A stretch of 26,706 nucleotides of DNA from Chara braunii (GCA_003427395.1 BFEA01000220.1:386524-413229); one strand, 5' to 3'; numbered from the stretch's first letter, positions 1 through 7,450 are shown. Numbers and translations: made by a program. Notes: generated by a model from the letters alone, not told the origin.

Positions 1-482
1 CCCGCGCTCCACCTACGATCCCTCCCCGATCGCGCACACGTGCGCGGGCACCCCGACTCCAATTCCGCCCCCCGAACACCCTCCACCATCCCTCTCTCGA
101 TCCCGATCTCTCTCCCTCCCCTCGCTTTCACCCACTTCCCGCCCGCCAATTTCGAGCACTCTTCAACCCTCTTTTCAAAGCTGTTTTTATCCTTCCCTCG
201 CGGAACTTCTTCGCTATCGATACCGACCTTCCCCAACTCCGATCCCAACCACCCCCGCCCAATCACGCTTTTCCCCACTCCCATTTGCGCGCCCCCCTTC
301 GTTGCGCCCAACCCCCTGTCACGTCATACCATCCCCACCCCGGTCCGGTACCGGCTTACTCCGGCCTGGACCAAGGCCGGTATATCTTTCCGGCCTAGGC
401 CCAGTGGTCACTCCTTCAGTTGTTCGTTCTTCATCGAGTCGGACTGGACCCTCACTCAGCTGCTGGTTCTCGTGTGTGTCCA

Positions 483-484
<2 letters not shown>
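1..484. other. C/T-rich sequence, no gene recognised
   Basis: The plus strand is strongly pyrimidine-rich, with GC-rich patches such as repeated CCGG(C/T) words at 340-400. An open frame crosses it (40-726), but its Ser/Pro/Leu composition comes from base skew and from the CT tract, and no protein family is recognised. Confidence 0.5.

Positions 485-530
<46 letters not shown>
485..530. repeat. (CT)n microsatellite
   Basis: About 23 perfect CT dinucleotides. They create long Ser/Leu or Arg/Glu open frames on both strands that are not genes. Confidence 0.95.
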
Positions 531-533
<3 letters not shown>

Positions 534-865
534 TCCGCACGGGTCATCAGAGTTTGACCAACGACCGTTGATGGCCTTCCGCAGGGCCGGCAATATCCTG
601 TCATTGTTTGAGTGTAGGCTTTCTTGCGTAGGTTGCATTTTGGCGGACAGGAGAGACTGTGAGCAGTACACTGGATTAGTGACTGTCTATCTCCTCAACG
701 GATTAGTCTATCTATCTTGTTGCTGAGGGGAGAGGGGAGAGGGGGGAGGGAGGGGGGAAGAAGGGGCGGGAATGAGAGGCAATTGCGTCAGACATTGTGT
801 GGTCTGACGACACTTGGGAGCGGTGAACAAAGAGCTTCGCCTCGTCCGTCTATGGAGCTGGTAGG
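531..865. other. Unassigned spacer with a purine-rich G tract
   Basis: No gene or known repeat is seen. Positions 725-768 hold a purine-only G-run array (GGGGAGAGGGG type) with enough closely spaced runs of three or more G to allow a G-quadruplex or triplex. Confidence 0.4.
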
Positions 866-988
866 ACTACCCGTCTTCACCTGAATACAACGCACGGTCA
901 TTGTTTTGTAGTAGCTGTATTTGGGGCAACTTTGAGTCTAGGTACGGCCATTATGACTGTACGTTGTATTCGAGGGAAGAAGGTCGTA
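866..988. mobile_element. MITE family M3, copy a
   Basis: A short hairpin-like element. The left end (ACTACCCGTCTTCACCTGAA) is matched by a decayed inverted right end (TTGTATTCGAGGGAAGAAGG). The ends, the CGGTCATT subterminal block and the central GTATTTGGGGCAACTTTGAG block recur in the other M3 copies. There is no coding capacity. Confidence 0.7.
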
Positions 989-1047
989 TGATTTTTCTAT
1001 CTCCATGAATGATGACATTCAATATTCATCGTGTAGTGAGTATTGTT

Positions 1048-1270
1048 CACTGCCAGGTTGGCTCTGCCCTTGGACAAGTGCCACGTCGGTTCTGGTGTGG
1101 AGAAGTGCCACGTTGGTTCTATCGTTGGCCCGTTAGAGCCGTATTTGGGGCAACTTTGAGTCTAGATGCAGCCATCTTCGGTTCTGACGTGTAGAACTGC
1201 CACGCTGGGTGTGCCGTGAGGAACTGCCACGTGGCTCTTCCGTGAAGAACTGCCATGTTGGTTCTACCTT
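1048..1270. repeat. Degenerate ~27-bp minisatellite interrupted by an M3 centre
   Basis: Units of 26-28 bp of the form AACTGCCACGTTGGTTCT plus a variable tail recur at about 1049, 1076, 1103, 1193, 1220 and 1246. Between the third and fourth, about 1137-1180 matches the centre of the M3 element (GTATTTGGGGCAACTTTGAG), either an M3 remnant or a captured piece. Confidence 0.6.
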
Positions 1271-1430
1271 GGATGTAATATTCTCTCTCGTATTGTTATA
1301 TTTCGAATCTGAGAGTCAATGGGTAACGAAATACGCTTTAGCTATTTATGTGAAGCTCTTTTTATGGTCCTGAAGTAGTACTACTTGTCATATCCGTAGA
1401 AGTACTACCAGTAGTAGTAACAATAGTAGT

Positions 1431-1543
1431 ACTACCGTTTTCCCCCGAACACAGCGCACCCTCATTTTGGCCGCTCCGGACCGGAAAGATAGCTTGTATA
1501 CATTCGTCATCAGGGTGCGTTGTGTTCGGAGAAAGACGGTAGT
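1431..1543. mobile_element. MITE family M3, copy b
   Basis: The inverted ends are ACTACCGTTTTCCCCCGAAC on the left and TTCGGAGAAAGACGGTAGT on the right, with GCGCACCCTCA matched by the inverted GGGTGCGTTGT. The centre differs from other M3 copies, so it is a subfamily. It lies in TAGTAG/CTACTA-rich sequence, which hides any target duplication. Confidence 0.7.
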
Positions 1544-1653
1544 AGTATCAATCGTAGTATGTCCTAGTAGTAGTAGAAGTTGTCAGCCTTAACCGCGCGA
1601 GTCTGATGCTGATGCGTGTCAGTAGCTGTAGTTATCACTGGTATATCAGTAGC

Positions 1654-1768
1654 ACTACCGTCTTCATCCGAATGGAACGACCGGTAATTATACCAATAGT
1701 ATCTGGACTGAAAGTTGTGCCAAATGCAGCATGAATGACCGGGCGTTCTATTCGGGTGAAGACGATAG
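1654..1768. mobile_element. MITE family M3, copy c
   Basis: The left end ACTACCGTCTTCATCCGAAT and the right end CTATTCGGGTGAAGACGATA are inverted repeats, with the CCGGT(C/A)ATTAT subterminal block. About 115 bp, non-coding. Confidence 0.8.
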
Positions 1769-1848
1769 CAATCAACTGCCCTCATGAGGGCGCTGATGAG
1801 CGTGTTGTAGCTTGTTAGCGTCTGCACATTCATCGTCGTCGTCGCCCG

Positions 1849-1896
1849 TTAGCACTAGAATTAGCACTAGAATTAGCACTAGAATTAGCACTAGAA
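1849..1896. repeat. 12-bp tandem repeat, four perfect copies
   Basis: TTAGCACTAGAA is repeated four times without change. One frame reads Ser-Thr-Arg-Ile repeats, which is a by-product of the period and not evidence for a protein. Confidence 0.9.
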
Positions 1897-2041
1897 TTTG
1901 CAATCGACTTACCGCAACGACGGCGGTGATTAGCGTCTGTCTGCTCATTCATCTGACTTCTTTGCTCGTGTTGCGCACTCGTCTATCGCCCCTCGGTTCT
2001 GTGTTCTTTCTCAGCTATTCGACTCCCTTCTTCTAGGTTGT

Positions 2042-2430
2042 TGTTGTTCTTCTTCTTCTTCGTCGTCGTCGTCGTTGAGTTCATCGTCGTCCTTCGTGCG
2101 TGGAGTTGTTGACGCCCACCTGAGGATGATCGGCGCGCAGTGGATCGAAATGCGCGTCGGGGAACGTGCACTTAACTGAGACTACTACCGTCTTCACGCG
2201 AAGAGAACGTACCGTCTTTTTCGTTGCATCTGGACCGAACTTTGGGCCGAATACACGGACACAATGGCAGTACGTTTTATTCGGGGGAGGAGGGTAGAAG
2301 GCGCGGCATTGTATTACTTGCTGTATTAATCTTGTGAAGCGTGTGTGGAATGCAGTTGGCCCCTGTTTTCACTATTCTTCTTCTTCTTCTTCTTTTGCAT
2401 CGTTGTCCTCCGTGGAGTCGTCGACGCCAT
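2042..2430. repeat. Duplicated TTC/TCG-rich segment flanking M3 copy d
   Basis: Positions 2042-2116 and 2378-2430 share a run of TTC triplets followed by (A/G)TCGT(C/T)GTCCT(T/C)CGTG and GGAGT(T/C)GT(T/C)GACGCC. They are diverged direct copies about 320 bp apart with M3 copy d between them. Confidence 0.45.
2184..2297. mobile_element. MITE family M3, copy d
   Basis: The left end ACTACCGTCTTCACGCGAAG matches an inverted, decayed right end (TTTTATTCGGGGGAGGAGGG), and the centre contains ATCTGGACCGAACTTTGGGC as in other M3 copies. It lies about 375 bp upstream of the GH9 start codon. Confidence 0.7.
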
Positions 2431-2511
2431 CGCCGTTCTTTGAAAGGTGTTTCAATGACTAGCGCTTTCAAAGTCCTCTCTCCTTCTTCTCGTTGTTCCC
2501 TTCCTCCTCCG

Positions 2512-2590
2512 TCTTCTTCTTCTTCTTCTTCTTCTTCTTCTTCTTCTTCTGCTGCTGCTTCTTCTTCTGCTCCTGCTTCTGCTTCTACAT
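2512..2590. repeat. (TCT)n microsatellite upstream of the GH9 start
   Basis: A long TCT run with interspersed CTG/GCT triplets lies in what is probably the GH9 5-prime UTR or promoter. It encodes poly-Ser in the GH9 frame, so an N-terminal extension cannot be excluded but looks implausible before a signal peptide. Confidence 0.8.
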
Positions 2591-2673
2591 CTGTTTTTAT
2601 TTCCACGTCGTCAATTTCCGAGTTGTCGTTGTCGTCATCATGGGGCATTCGATGGGGGTATCGGCAGAAGAGG

Positions 2674-3135
2674 ATGGCTGCGAAGGTGACAATTTTACAC
2701 GTGTCAGCTCGTCGTCCCGTTTTCCTTCTGAGCCTGAGGTTGGCGTTGCTGCTTTTTTTGTCGGATGTTATCCGATCCGCTGCTGCTGCCACGTGGCCGT
2801 ACCGTGAAGCATTGTCCAAATCTCTTCTCTTCTTCGAGGCTCAGCGATCGGGACGTTTGCCGCCCTCGAACAGAATCCCTTGGCGCGGCGACTCTGCGCT
2901 GAACGATGGCAAAGATGTGGGCATCGACCTCACCGGTGGGTATTATGACGCGGGAAACAACGTGAAATTTACCTTCCCTTTGTCGTTTGCGATGACCATG
3001 CTCTCCTGGGGGGTCGTCGAATACCGACAACAGTTTCAGCAAGCTGGGGAGCTGCAAAATGCCCTCGACGCCATCAAGTGGGGTACCGACTACCTGATCA
3101 AAGCGCATCCGGAACATGGCGTTTTCTACGCAAGT
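2674..3135 (+). CDS. GH9 endoglucanase-like protein, first coding exon (partial gene)
   Basis: Exon of 154 codons resembling the N-terminal part of plant family 9 glycoside hydrolases (endo-beta-1,4-glucanases), secreted or membrane enzymes that cut cellulose-like glucans in the wall. Residues 1 to about 38 are a signal peptide with a Leu-rich core ending in a run of Ala. Family landmarks follow in order: [48 protein letters not shown] and [10 protein letters not shown]. Start ATG 2674 was chosen because the signal peptide follows directly; in-frame upstream ATGs (2341, 2455) lead only into Ser runs encoded by a TCT repeat. The exon ends in phase 0 before GTAAGT at 3136. Oddity: the family DAGD motif reads DAGN (Asp92, Asn95), so the residue equivalent to the catalytic base is changed. 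No later GH9 exon was found, so either the first intron is very long or this is an orphan exon. Identity is secure; activity is doubtful. Confidence 0.85.
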
Positions 3136-3141
3136 GTAAGT
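3136..3141 (+). other. 5-prime splice donor of the GH9 exon
   Basis: GTAAGT directly follows codon AGT at the point where GH9 proteins normally continue from the YA(Q/S)-V-G-D region. The frame stays open for some distance because the intron begins with a 12-bp repeat, but the translation there is low-complexity and unlike GH9. Confidence 0.65.
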
Positions 3142-3171
3142 TTCTTCGTCTCACCCCAGAAACCGTCTGTT

Positions 3172-3300
3172 GTCGCCTGCTCTGTCGTCTGCTCTGTGGT
3201 CTGCTCTGTGGTCTGCTCTGTCGTCTTCTCTGTCATCTGCTCTGTCGTCTGCTCAATGACGCGTGCGCATTGACGTGCGCAATGACGTGCGCAATGACGA
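3172..3300 (+). repeat. 12-bp minisatellite at the start of the GH9 intron
   Basis: Seven copies of a 12-bp unit (consensus GTCGTCTGCTCT) run from 3172 to 3255. A second, shorter 12-bp repeat (ATGACGTGCGCA type, about three copies) continues to 3300. Because 12 is a multiple of three, one frame stays open and mimics a coding extension. Confidence 0.85.
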
Positions 3301-3450
3301 CACCCACGCAAAGCAAGAAGGAAATGGAAGATTATGCTTTGTCGAGTTTTAACCGCATCCTCAGGAACGAAAACAGAAAAGGCAGTTTTTTTTTTTTCTT
3401 AAAACAAAAAAGACAGGTTTTGATTATTATTATTATTTTTTTAATTTTAA

Positions 3451-3755
3451 ATCAGGGCGACAGCCTTAAGATATCATCTTCGAACTGACCGTCCCCAAGG
3501 GCGAGGTCCCACTTGGCAAAGAGGATTGGATTAACCGCCAGAATCTGGACGTGTTTTACACAGAGATGCAGAACAGCAGATCTATCGTCAGTTTGTGCAC
3601 CTCTCCGCACACACGTCCAGATTCAGACCTTCAATCCAATCCTGTTTGCGAGTGGGACCTTGGCCCAGTAAGTTCAGAGTTGTTTTCATTCCTCTGCCTC
3701 CATTGGAACTCAACAGTTGATGGGTGTAGCAGCTGAGCTACGCCAGCTGGTGGTT
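3451..3755 (-). mobile_element. tRNA-derived SINE, copy 1, split by a nested MITE
   Basis: Read on the minus strand, the head GGCGTAGCTCAGCTGCTACA matches a tRNA A-box region. The conserved tail (CGGTCAGTTCGAAGATGATA then TCTTAAGGCTGTC) is shared with the three other SINE copies. About 170 bp of MITE M2 sits just before the tail, so the SINE is older than that insertion. Confidence 0.65.
3499..3666. mobile_element. MITE family M2 nested in a SINE
   Basis: The inverted ends are GGGCGAGGTCCCACTTGGCA and, at the right, GAGTGGGACCTTGGCCC. Inside, AATCTGGACGTGTTTTACAC and GTGCACACGTCCAGATT-type blocks also pair. The flanks are AAG on the left and CAG on the right, compatible with a decayed 3-bp duplication. 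Removing it rejoins the SINE sequence CTTACTG to GGGACGGTCAG. Confidence 0.7.
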
Positions 3756-3890
3756 TTGAGTTTTAAGTTTTAAAGAAAGTTGTAACCGCATAATAGAAAG
3801 TGCTGGTGGTTTTGAGTTTTTTTTTTTTTTTTTTTTTTTAAAGGCTAATTCTTTAAGCCCAACAAAGTTGTAACCGCATGATTGTTCTTT
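3746..3890. repeat. Diverged direct repeat with T-tract
   Basis: GCTGGTGGTTTTGAGTTTT at 3746 and 3803, and AAAGTTGTAACCGCAT at 3776 and 3865, show a duplicated segment. The second copy carries an expanded T-tract of over 20 bases. Confidence 0.55.
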
Positions 3891-3969
3891 TCTTTAATTC
3901 GTTTTCTTGTTATTCAACTTCCTATTAACTGATTTTTGACGACAATTGGTTGGATTATAATGAGGGCAT

Positions 3970-4083
3970 ACTCACACTAGCACTTTCCGAAAAGTATCTG
4001 GCCGCAATTACGGCAAGACCTGGATGAATCTTACTGTAATGATGTCTAGAGCTTAGTAGAAAAAGCCCTACCGGTAGTGTGAG
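3970..4083. mobile_element. Short inverted-repeat element
   Basis: ACTCACACTA at the left end is matched by TAGTGTGAGT at the right end, about 114 bp apart. The centre CCTGGATGAATCTTACTGTA resembles, in inverse orientation, 4725-4760. A small DNA element is likely, but no target duplication is clear. Confidence 0.4.
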
Positions 4084-4200
4084 TCTGCTCTGAGGAGGAT
4101 GCTTGATGACAGCAGAGTATAAAACGATTTTTTTTTTTAACTTATTTTTGGTGCTGTGCACAATCACGGTAAAGTATATAACAACATGCTTACGAAGTCG

Positions 4201-4232
4201 AAATTACGGGAAAAGTCCTTCGGGACATCCGT

Positions 4233-4264
<32 letters not shown>

Positions 4265-4341
4265 GGCCCCTGCGCAAGGATGACACGCATAAATCGTGAA
4301 ATGGTCCAAAAAAAAAAAAAAAAAAAAAAATTACGGGAAAA
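4201..4341. mobile_element. Retrotransposed U6 unit with target-site duplication
   Basis: The boundaries are set by the duplicated AAATTACGGGAAAA on each side of U6 plus its poly-A tail. Some A residues are ambiguous because they abut the tail, so the duplication is 11-14 bp. Confidence 0.8.
4215..4310 (+). ncRNA. U6: U6 spliceosomal snRNA copy, full length, probably a retropseudogene
   Basis: About 96 nt match plant U6 from the 5-prime stem (GTCCTTCGGGACATCCG) through TTGGAACGATACAGAGAAGA, TTAGCATGGCCCCTGCGCAA and AAATGGTCC at the end. The catalytic ACAGAG box (4248-4253) and the AGC triad (4260-4262) are intact. The 5-prime stem is one pair shorter than the usual plant sequence, and a few bases differ near the 3-prime end. 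Instead of the Pol III T-run terminator it ends in a poly-A tract to 4330. Flanking copies of AAATTACGGGAAAA (4201-4214 and 4328-4341) are a target-site duplication. Insertion by LINE machinery is the best explanation. A TATATA at 4175 lies about 40 bp upstream, further than is usual for plant U6 promoters, and no upstream sequence element was recognised. Transcription is therefore doubtful. Confidence 0.9.
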
Positions 4342-4437
4342 AGAGGGGGCTACGTCAGAATGCTTGTGGACANAAAAAAAAAAAAAAAAAAAAAAATTAC
4401 GGGAAAAAGAGGGGGCTACGTCAGAATGCTTGTGGAC
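4331..4437. repeat. Duplicated 42-bp block across an N, probable assembly artefact
   Basis: A 42-bp block (4331-4372) is repeated identically at 4396-4437, separated by one N (4373) and a poly-A run. Identical redundant contig ends across a homopolymer gap are more likely than a real tandem duplication. Confidence 0.65.
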
Positions 4438-4554
4438 AAAAAAAAAAAAAGGAAAGGGAAAAGAAAAGAAAAAAAAGCTTGTGGACAGCAGCGTGAACGG
4501 TCATGTGGGGGACAGTGCAGGGCGCAAGGTTTTCTGAGGGCATACTTGTTGTGC

Positions 4555-4668
4555 ACTACCGTCTTCACCCGAATAGAACACCCGGTCATTATAGCCGTAT
4601 TTGGTGCAATTTTCGGTCCAGATGCAGCTATATAATGACAGGGCGTTCTATTCGGGTGAAGACGGCAG
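4555..4668. mobile_element. MITE family M3, copy e (best preserved)
   Basis: The ends are near-perfect inverted repeats: ACTACCGTCTTCACCCGAAT at the left and ATTCGGGTGAAGACGGCAG at the right. The inner blocks GGTCATTATA and TATAATGACAGGGCGTTCT also pair, so almost the whole element can fold as one hairpin. There is no open frame of note. Confidence 0.85.
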
Positions 4669-5248
4669 GACCCTTTTGGACTGGGCTCTGGACATAGTGT
4701 TGGGGTCACAGACACAGCCAGGGCCTGCCGTTATTGCAGTCAGATTCATCCAGGAAAGTCCAAGCGTAAGCATGCATGCTCAGACGAAGAGCGGGCAACG
4801 GAAGTGCGCCAAGGGGTTGGTTTGGAGGATGAAGGTACCAAACGGAAGAAGCTGAATTTACCCCCACTGAGGGGGGATCTGTAGCCATTGCGTAGTTCAG
4901 GTTTCACTTCGGTAGATTGTTCACTACCGTGCGCTGCCGAAGCCGGGGAACGAGAGTCCGAAGATTTACCGGGCGAAGCTGTGGCTGTGGTCGACGGACG
5001 AAGTCCGAATCCACACGTTAATTTTGGTATTTATTTTCTTGCTAAAGCTGAAGAAGGTGGTCAAAGCCGACGGTCAGATTCTCGCCATGAAGGAGATTTT
5101 TGAGAAGTCGACGACGACAATCAAGAACTGTGTGTGGCCTGTGGCTTCGCTACCAGAGCAAGACGGGATACCGTAATACTTCAGTATGTTCCAAGGAGTA
5201 CAGAGCCGCGACTCTGAATGGAGAGCATGGAGCAGTTGAGCAGATGTA

Positions 5249-5366
5249 GGGCCTCGCTGCACTACTCTTGAAATGCACAAAGGACAAAAATCATGGCCAT
5301 GTATCTTTCCATGTTCTACCGGAACACTCTCGTTTTGCACATTTCGAGAGTAGTGCAGCGAGGCCC
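5249..5366. mobile_element. MITE family M1 inserted in the eL20 pseudogene
   Basis: 118 bp with inverted ends GGGCCTCGCTGCACTACTCT and GAGAGTAGTGCAGCGAGGCCC. GTA is duplicated on both sides (5246-5248, 5367-5369). Removing the element and one GTA restores the eL20 order QMY-SEMPSRH, which confirms both boundaries. Confidence 0.9.
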
Positions 5367-5515
5367 GTACTCTGAGATGCCGTCGAGGCATCTATCATCG
5401 TGAGCGCTTCCCGTGCATCCAGATCATCAAGACCTCAACGATTCATATACTAGTAATTGTGCCGCCACGCCGTGACAATACCAAGCAGTTGCACGACAGG
5501 AGAGTCAGATATCCG

Positions 5516-5612
5516 GGGGCAAGTCCCACTTACCTGAAGTCTCAATTCCCGACCTTCGATTAGCAAGATCGACGGCCAGAAATGAAGAATCAGTGTAAGC
5601 GGGACTTGGCCC
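5516..5612. mobile_element. MITE family M2 inserted in the eL20 pseudogene
   Basis: 97 bp with inverted ends GGGGCAAGTCCCACTTAC and GTAAGCGGGACTTGGCCC. The flanking 3-bp duplication is CCG (5513-5515, 5613-5615). Excision in silico rejoins eL20 residues RYP and LTFKK in one frame, which fixes the boundaries. Confidence 0.9.
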
Positions 5613-5682
5613 CCGCTGACGTTCAAGAAGGATTCCCCCGCCGACGAGGAAGTTGAGGACGACGTACAAGGCGCCAAAGCAT

Positions 5683-5705
5683 TTTTTTTTTTTTTTTTTT
5701 TTTTT
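5683..5705. repeat. Poly-T tract
   Basis: About 22 T residues directly after the end of the eL20 homology. On the minus strand it would be a poly-A tail, but no retroelement on that strand was recognised here. Confidence 0.6.
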
Positions 5706-5798
5706 GTTGCGTGTACTAAATGAATTCAACGACAAACAACGTGACATGCTATTGGGCGACTTACAAGCTCCCCACTACTCACTAATTTATCAGACATA

Positions 5799-5920
5799 GG
5801 GCCTCGCTGCACTACTCTCGAAATGTGCAAAACGAGAGTGAATCTTACGCTAGAATATGGAAAGATACACGGCCAATATTTTTGTCTTTTGTGCATGTCG
5901 AGAGTAGTGCAGCGAGGCCC
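5799..5920. mobile_element. MITE family M1, intact copy
   Basis: 122 bp with inverted ends GGGCCTCGCTGCACTACTCT and AGTAGTGCAGCGAGGCCC. The target duplication is ATA (5796-5798, 5921-5923). The centre contains ATATGGAAAGATACACGGCC, shared with the other copies. Confidence 0.9.
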
Positions 5921-5927
5921 ATAGAAT

Positions 5928-6015
5928 GGATCTTCGGCTAGAACATGGGAAGGTACACAGCCATTTCTTTTGTCTTTTGTGGAAGCCTGACGAGAGTAGT
6001 AGTGGAGCGAGGCTC
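5928..6015. mobile_element. MITE family M1, half copy
   Basis: The internal block AGAACATGGGAAGGTACACA and the right end GAGAGTAGTAGTGGAGCGAGG match family M1. The left end is missing, where it abuts the intact neighbouring copy. Confidence 0.65.
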
Positions 6016-6053
6016 ATTTTCTCTCGGCTACTGGTGGATCGCTCCGGATCGAG

Positions 6054-6107
6054 TTCGGTGACTGATGATTCCTTTGATGGTCGCGAGATCGACGACAGTA
6101 CGGGAGT

Positions 6108-6138
<31 letters not shown>

Positions 6139-6195
6139 NCTCGNTGNGTGATGNTTCNTTTGNTGGTCGNGAGATCGACGACAGNACGGGNGTGT
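6054..6195. repeat. Duplicated block with nine N bases around a T-tract, probable assembly artefact
   Basis: 6054-6108 and 6140-6195 are the same sequence ending in GATCGACGACAG and CGGGNGTG. The second copy has N at most variable positions, and a T-tract of about 30 plus one N separates them. This looks like gap filling rather than biology. Confidence 0.65.
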
Positions 6196-6207
6196 TTTTT
6201 TTTTTTT

Positions 6208-6287
6208 TGGCCCGATGGACCACGGATCATGTGGCCCGATGGATCATGTGGCCCGATGGATCATGTGGCCCGATGGACCACGGATCA
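6208..6287. repeat. 17/24-bp tandem repeat
   Basis: Four units start GGCCCGATGGA; lengths are 24, 17, 17 and 24 bp, the longer ones carrying an extra CCACGGA block. Confidence 0.8.
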
Positions 6288-6594
6288 GATATTAAACTGA
6301 TGACGGGAGTGTATTTTCGCGTCAGCGATGCGTAGGTAGCTAGCTGTGAACGCTAGTCGCGTGTGCTCCCCTCAGAGCTTCTCAGGGAAAAGCGAGCTCT
6401 GTGGTGTGTCTAAGCGATACGCGTTTAAGGACAGCTTTGGGAAAGAGCTAAAGATGCCAAGAGTATGTGACTATTGCGGCCACTCGTTCGTCAATTTTTG
6501 TTTTGTTTTTTATTTTATTTTATTTATAAAAGCTAGATTCTTCTCTCAATTTCACCTTACATTACGTTCGTCATTTTTTTTTTATTTTTTTTTT
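6288..6594. other. Unassigned sequence, possible exon fragment
   Basis: An open frame near 6346-6500 contains KMPRVCDYCGHSF, a CxxC-bearing stretch, and a strong donor-like GTATGT lies at about 6465. No family is recognised and the frame runs into T-rich sequence, so a gene is not claimed. Confidence 0.2.
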
Positions 6595-6610
6595 CACAAA
6601 ATAGGACCGT

Positions 6611-6803
6611 ATGGTCCTGGCTCCTTTTCCATTCTGGTGAGCATCAGTCCGGTTCCTATTCCCCCGGCAAGTCCAAGATAGTACAAAGGTTACTCACTCG
6701 CGCTCCTCCCCCTTATGGTGTGGAGGCCCAGAAGACGGCATTGATTACTTCCTTGAAGAAGGATGTACCGCTCTTCAGCCCTGCCTAAGTTAGCCTGTTC
6801 TAG
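6611..6803. repeat. Dispersed ~190-bp repeat R1, copy 1
   Basis: It shares long blocks with 25264-25455: CATTCTGG(T/G)GAGC, CAGTCCGGTTCCTATTCCC, CATTGATTACTTCC, AAGGAT and CCTGCCTAAGTTAGC. Both copies follow a T-rich tract. A mobile element of unknown class is likely. Confidence 0.65.
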
Positions 6804-7440
6804 TACCTGCTGCTTGACTCTGCTGGAAATATCCGGCCTCTTCTCTGGCTGATCCTCTCTATGAAATGGGCCTGTGACACTCTACTTCTAGACTCCTTGG
6901 GCGCAGTTTAACTTGAGAGTGTCACTTGAAGCTAAAACCCTAAACCCTAGCTTGGTTGCACTCTGCTGATAGGACTTTTCCTGATGATTGTTTCCTGGCA
7001 GTGCCTACTGTTGATGTGAGGTCTGTTTGAATTCTGTAGCCTATTCTCTGTTTGGGGTTGGGGTAGTAGGAGGTGGGTTGGTAGGGTTGGGAGTTTTGAG
7101 TCGGTGGAGGTTGCGGGGTAGCTGCGGAGCGCAGGAGTGGGAAGGGGAAGGGGATGCGTGTGTTAGTATGTGTTTGCTCGGGTTTGGGGGATGGGGAGGG
7201 GGGAGCGGACGGAAATGTGTAGAGGAGGTGGCTATGAGGTTGCTGCTGTGGGGGTGGATGAGTGTTATGGGGTCGGTTTGATAGCGGTGATGGCTGAGAT
7301 GACGTTCTTCAATTATAATCTCGCTCTGGTTGCCTTTTCAAAAAAAAAACAAAAAAAAACCTGATGAGAGGGCGTGGCACTGCTGAAACTGGTCGGGGTA
7401 CCATTTCCCACTGGTAGATGTGCTGTTTCCTCCCCCCCCC
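6804..7440. other. Spacer with telo-box and G-rich tract, no gene recognised
   Basis: AAAACCCTAAACCCTAG at 6934-6950 contains a plant telo-box (AAACCCTA), a motif often found in promoters as well as at telomeres. 7055-7115 has repeated G-runs (GGGG, GGGG, GGG, GGG, GGG) that could form a G-quadruplex. Open frames here are driven by G/T skew. Confidence 0.4.
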
Positions 7441-7450
7441 CCGTAAAATG

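Larger units (their letters stand above)
4908..5685 (+). pseudogene. RPL18A: Ribosomal protein eL20 (L18a) pseudogene, interrupted by two MITEs
   Basis: Broken reading frames match cytosolic large-subunit protein eL20 in order: RALPKPGNESPKIYRAKLW near 4928, LKLKKVVKADGQILAMKEIF near 5045, FEKSTTTIKNCVW, then in the next frame RYQSKTGYRN near 5148 and KEYRAATLNG with VEQM near 5240. After a MITE the match resumes with EMPSRH near 5374, RFPCIQIIKTSTIH near 5406 and RRDNTKQLHDRRVRYP near 5470. After a second MITE it continues with LTFKK, then PPPTRKLRTTYKAPK to about 5682. At least one frame change (about 5131-5145), in-frame stops (4913 and after 5168), small insertions and the MITEs kill it. 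No introns are visible over nearly the full length, so it is probably a processed copy. No poly-A tail follows; a T-tract begins at about 5683 instead. Confidence 0.8.

Noticed and set aside
40-726. Long plus-strand open frame of 228 codons
   Set aside because: Ser/Pro/Leu content follows from C/T skew and the CT microsatellite; no motif, signal or family is recognised.
2341-2673. N-terminal extension of the GH9 frame to ATG 2341
   Set aside because: The extension is poly-Ser from a TCT repeat and would bury the signal peptide that starts at 2674.
2277-2819. 180-codon minus-strand frame with poly-Glu
   Set aside because: It is the antisense shadow of the TCT repeat and the GH9 exon.
4280-4715. 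Lys-rich open frames around the poly-A tracts
   Set aside because: They consist of translated poly-A, the U6 tail and an N-bearing duplicated block.
6934-6950. Interstitial telomere repeat
   Set aside because: Only about two CCCTAAA-like units; better described as a telo-box than as telomeric sequence.
7362-7400. Second hammerhead candidate (CTGATGAG ... GAAAC)
   Set aside because: No stem II pairs between the two boxes, and no stem III or cleavage triplet is positioned correctly.
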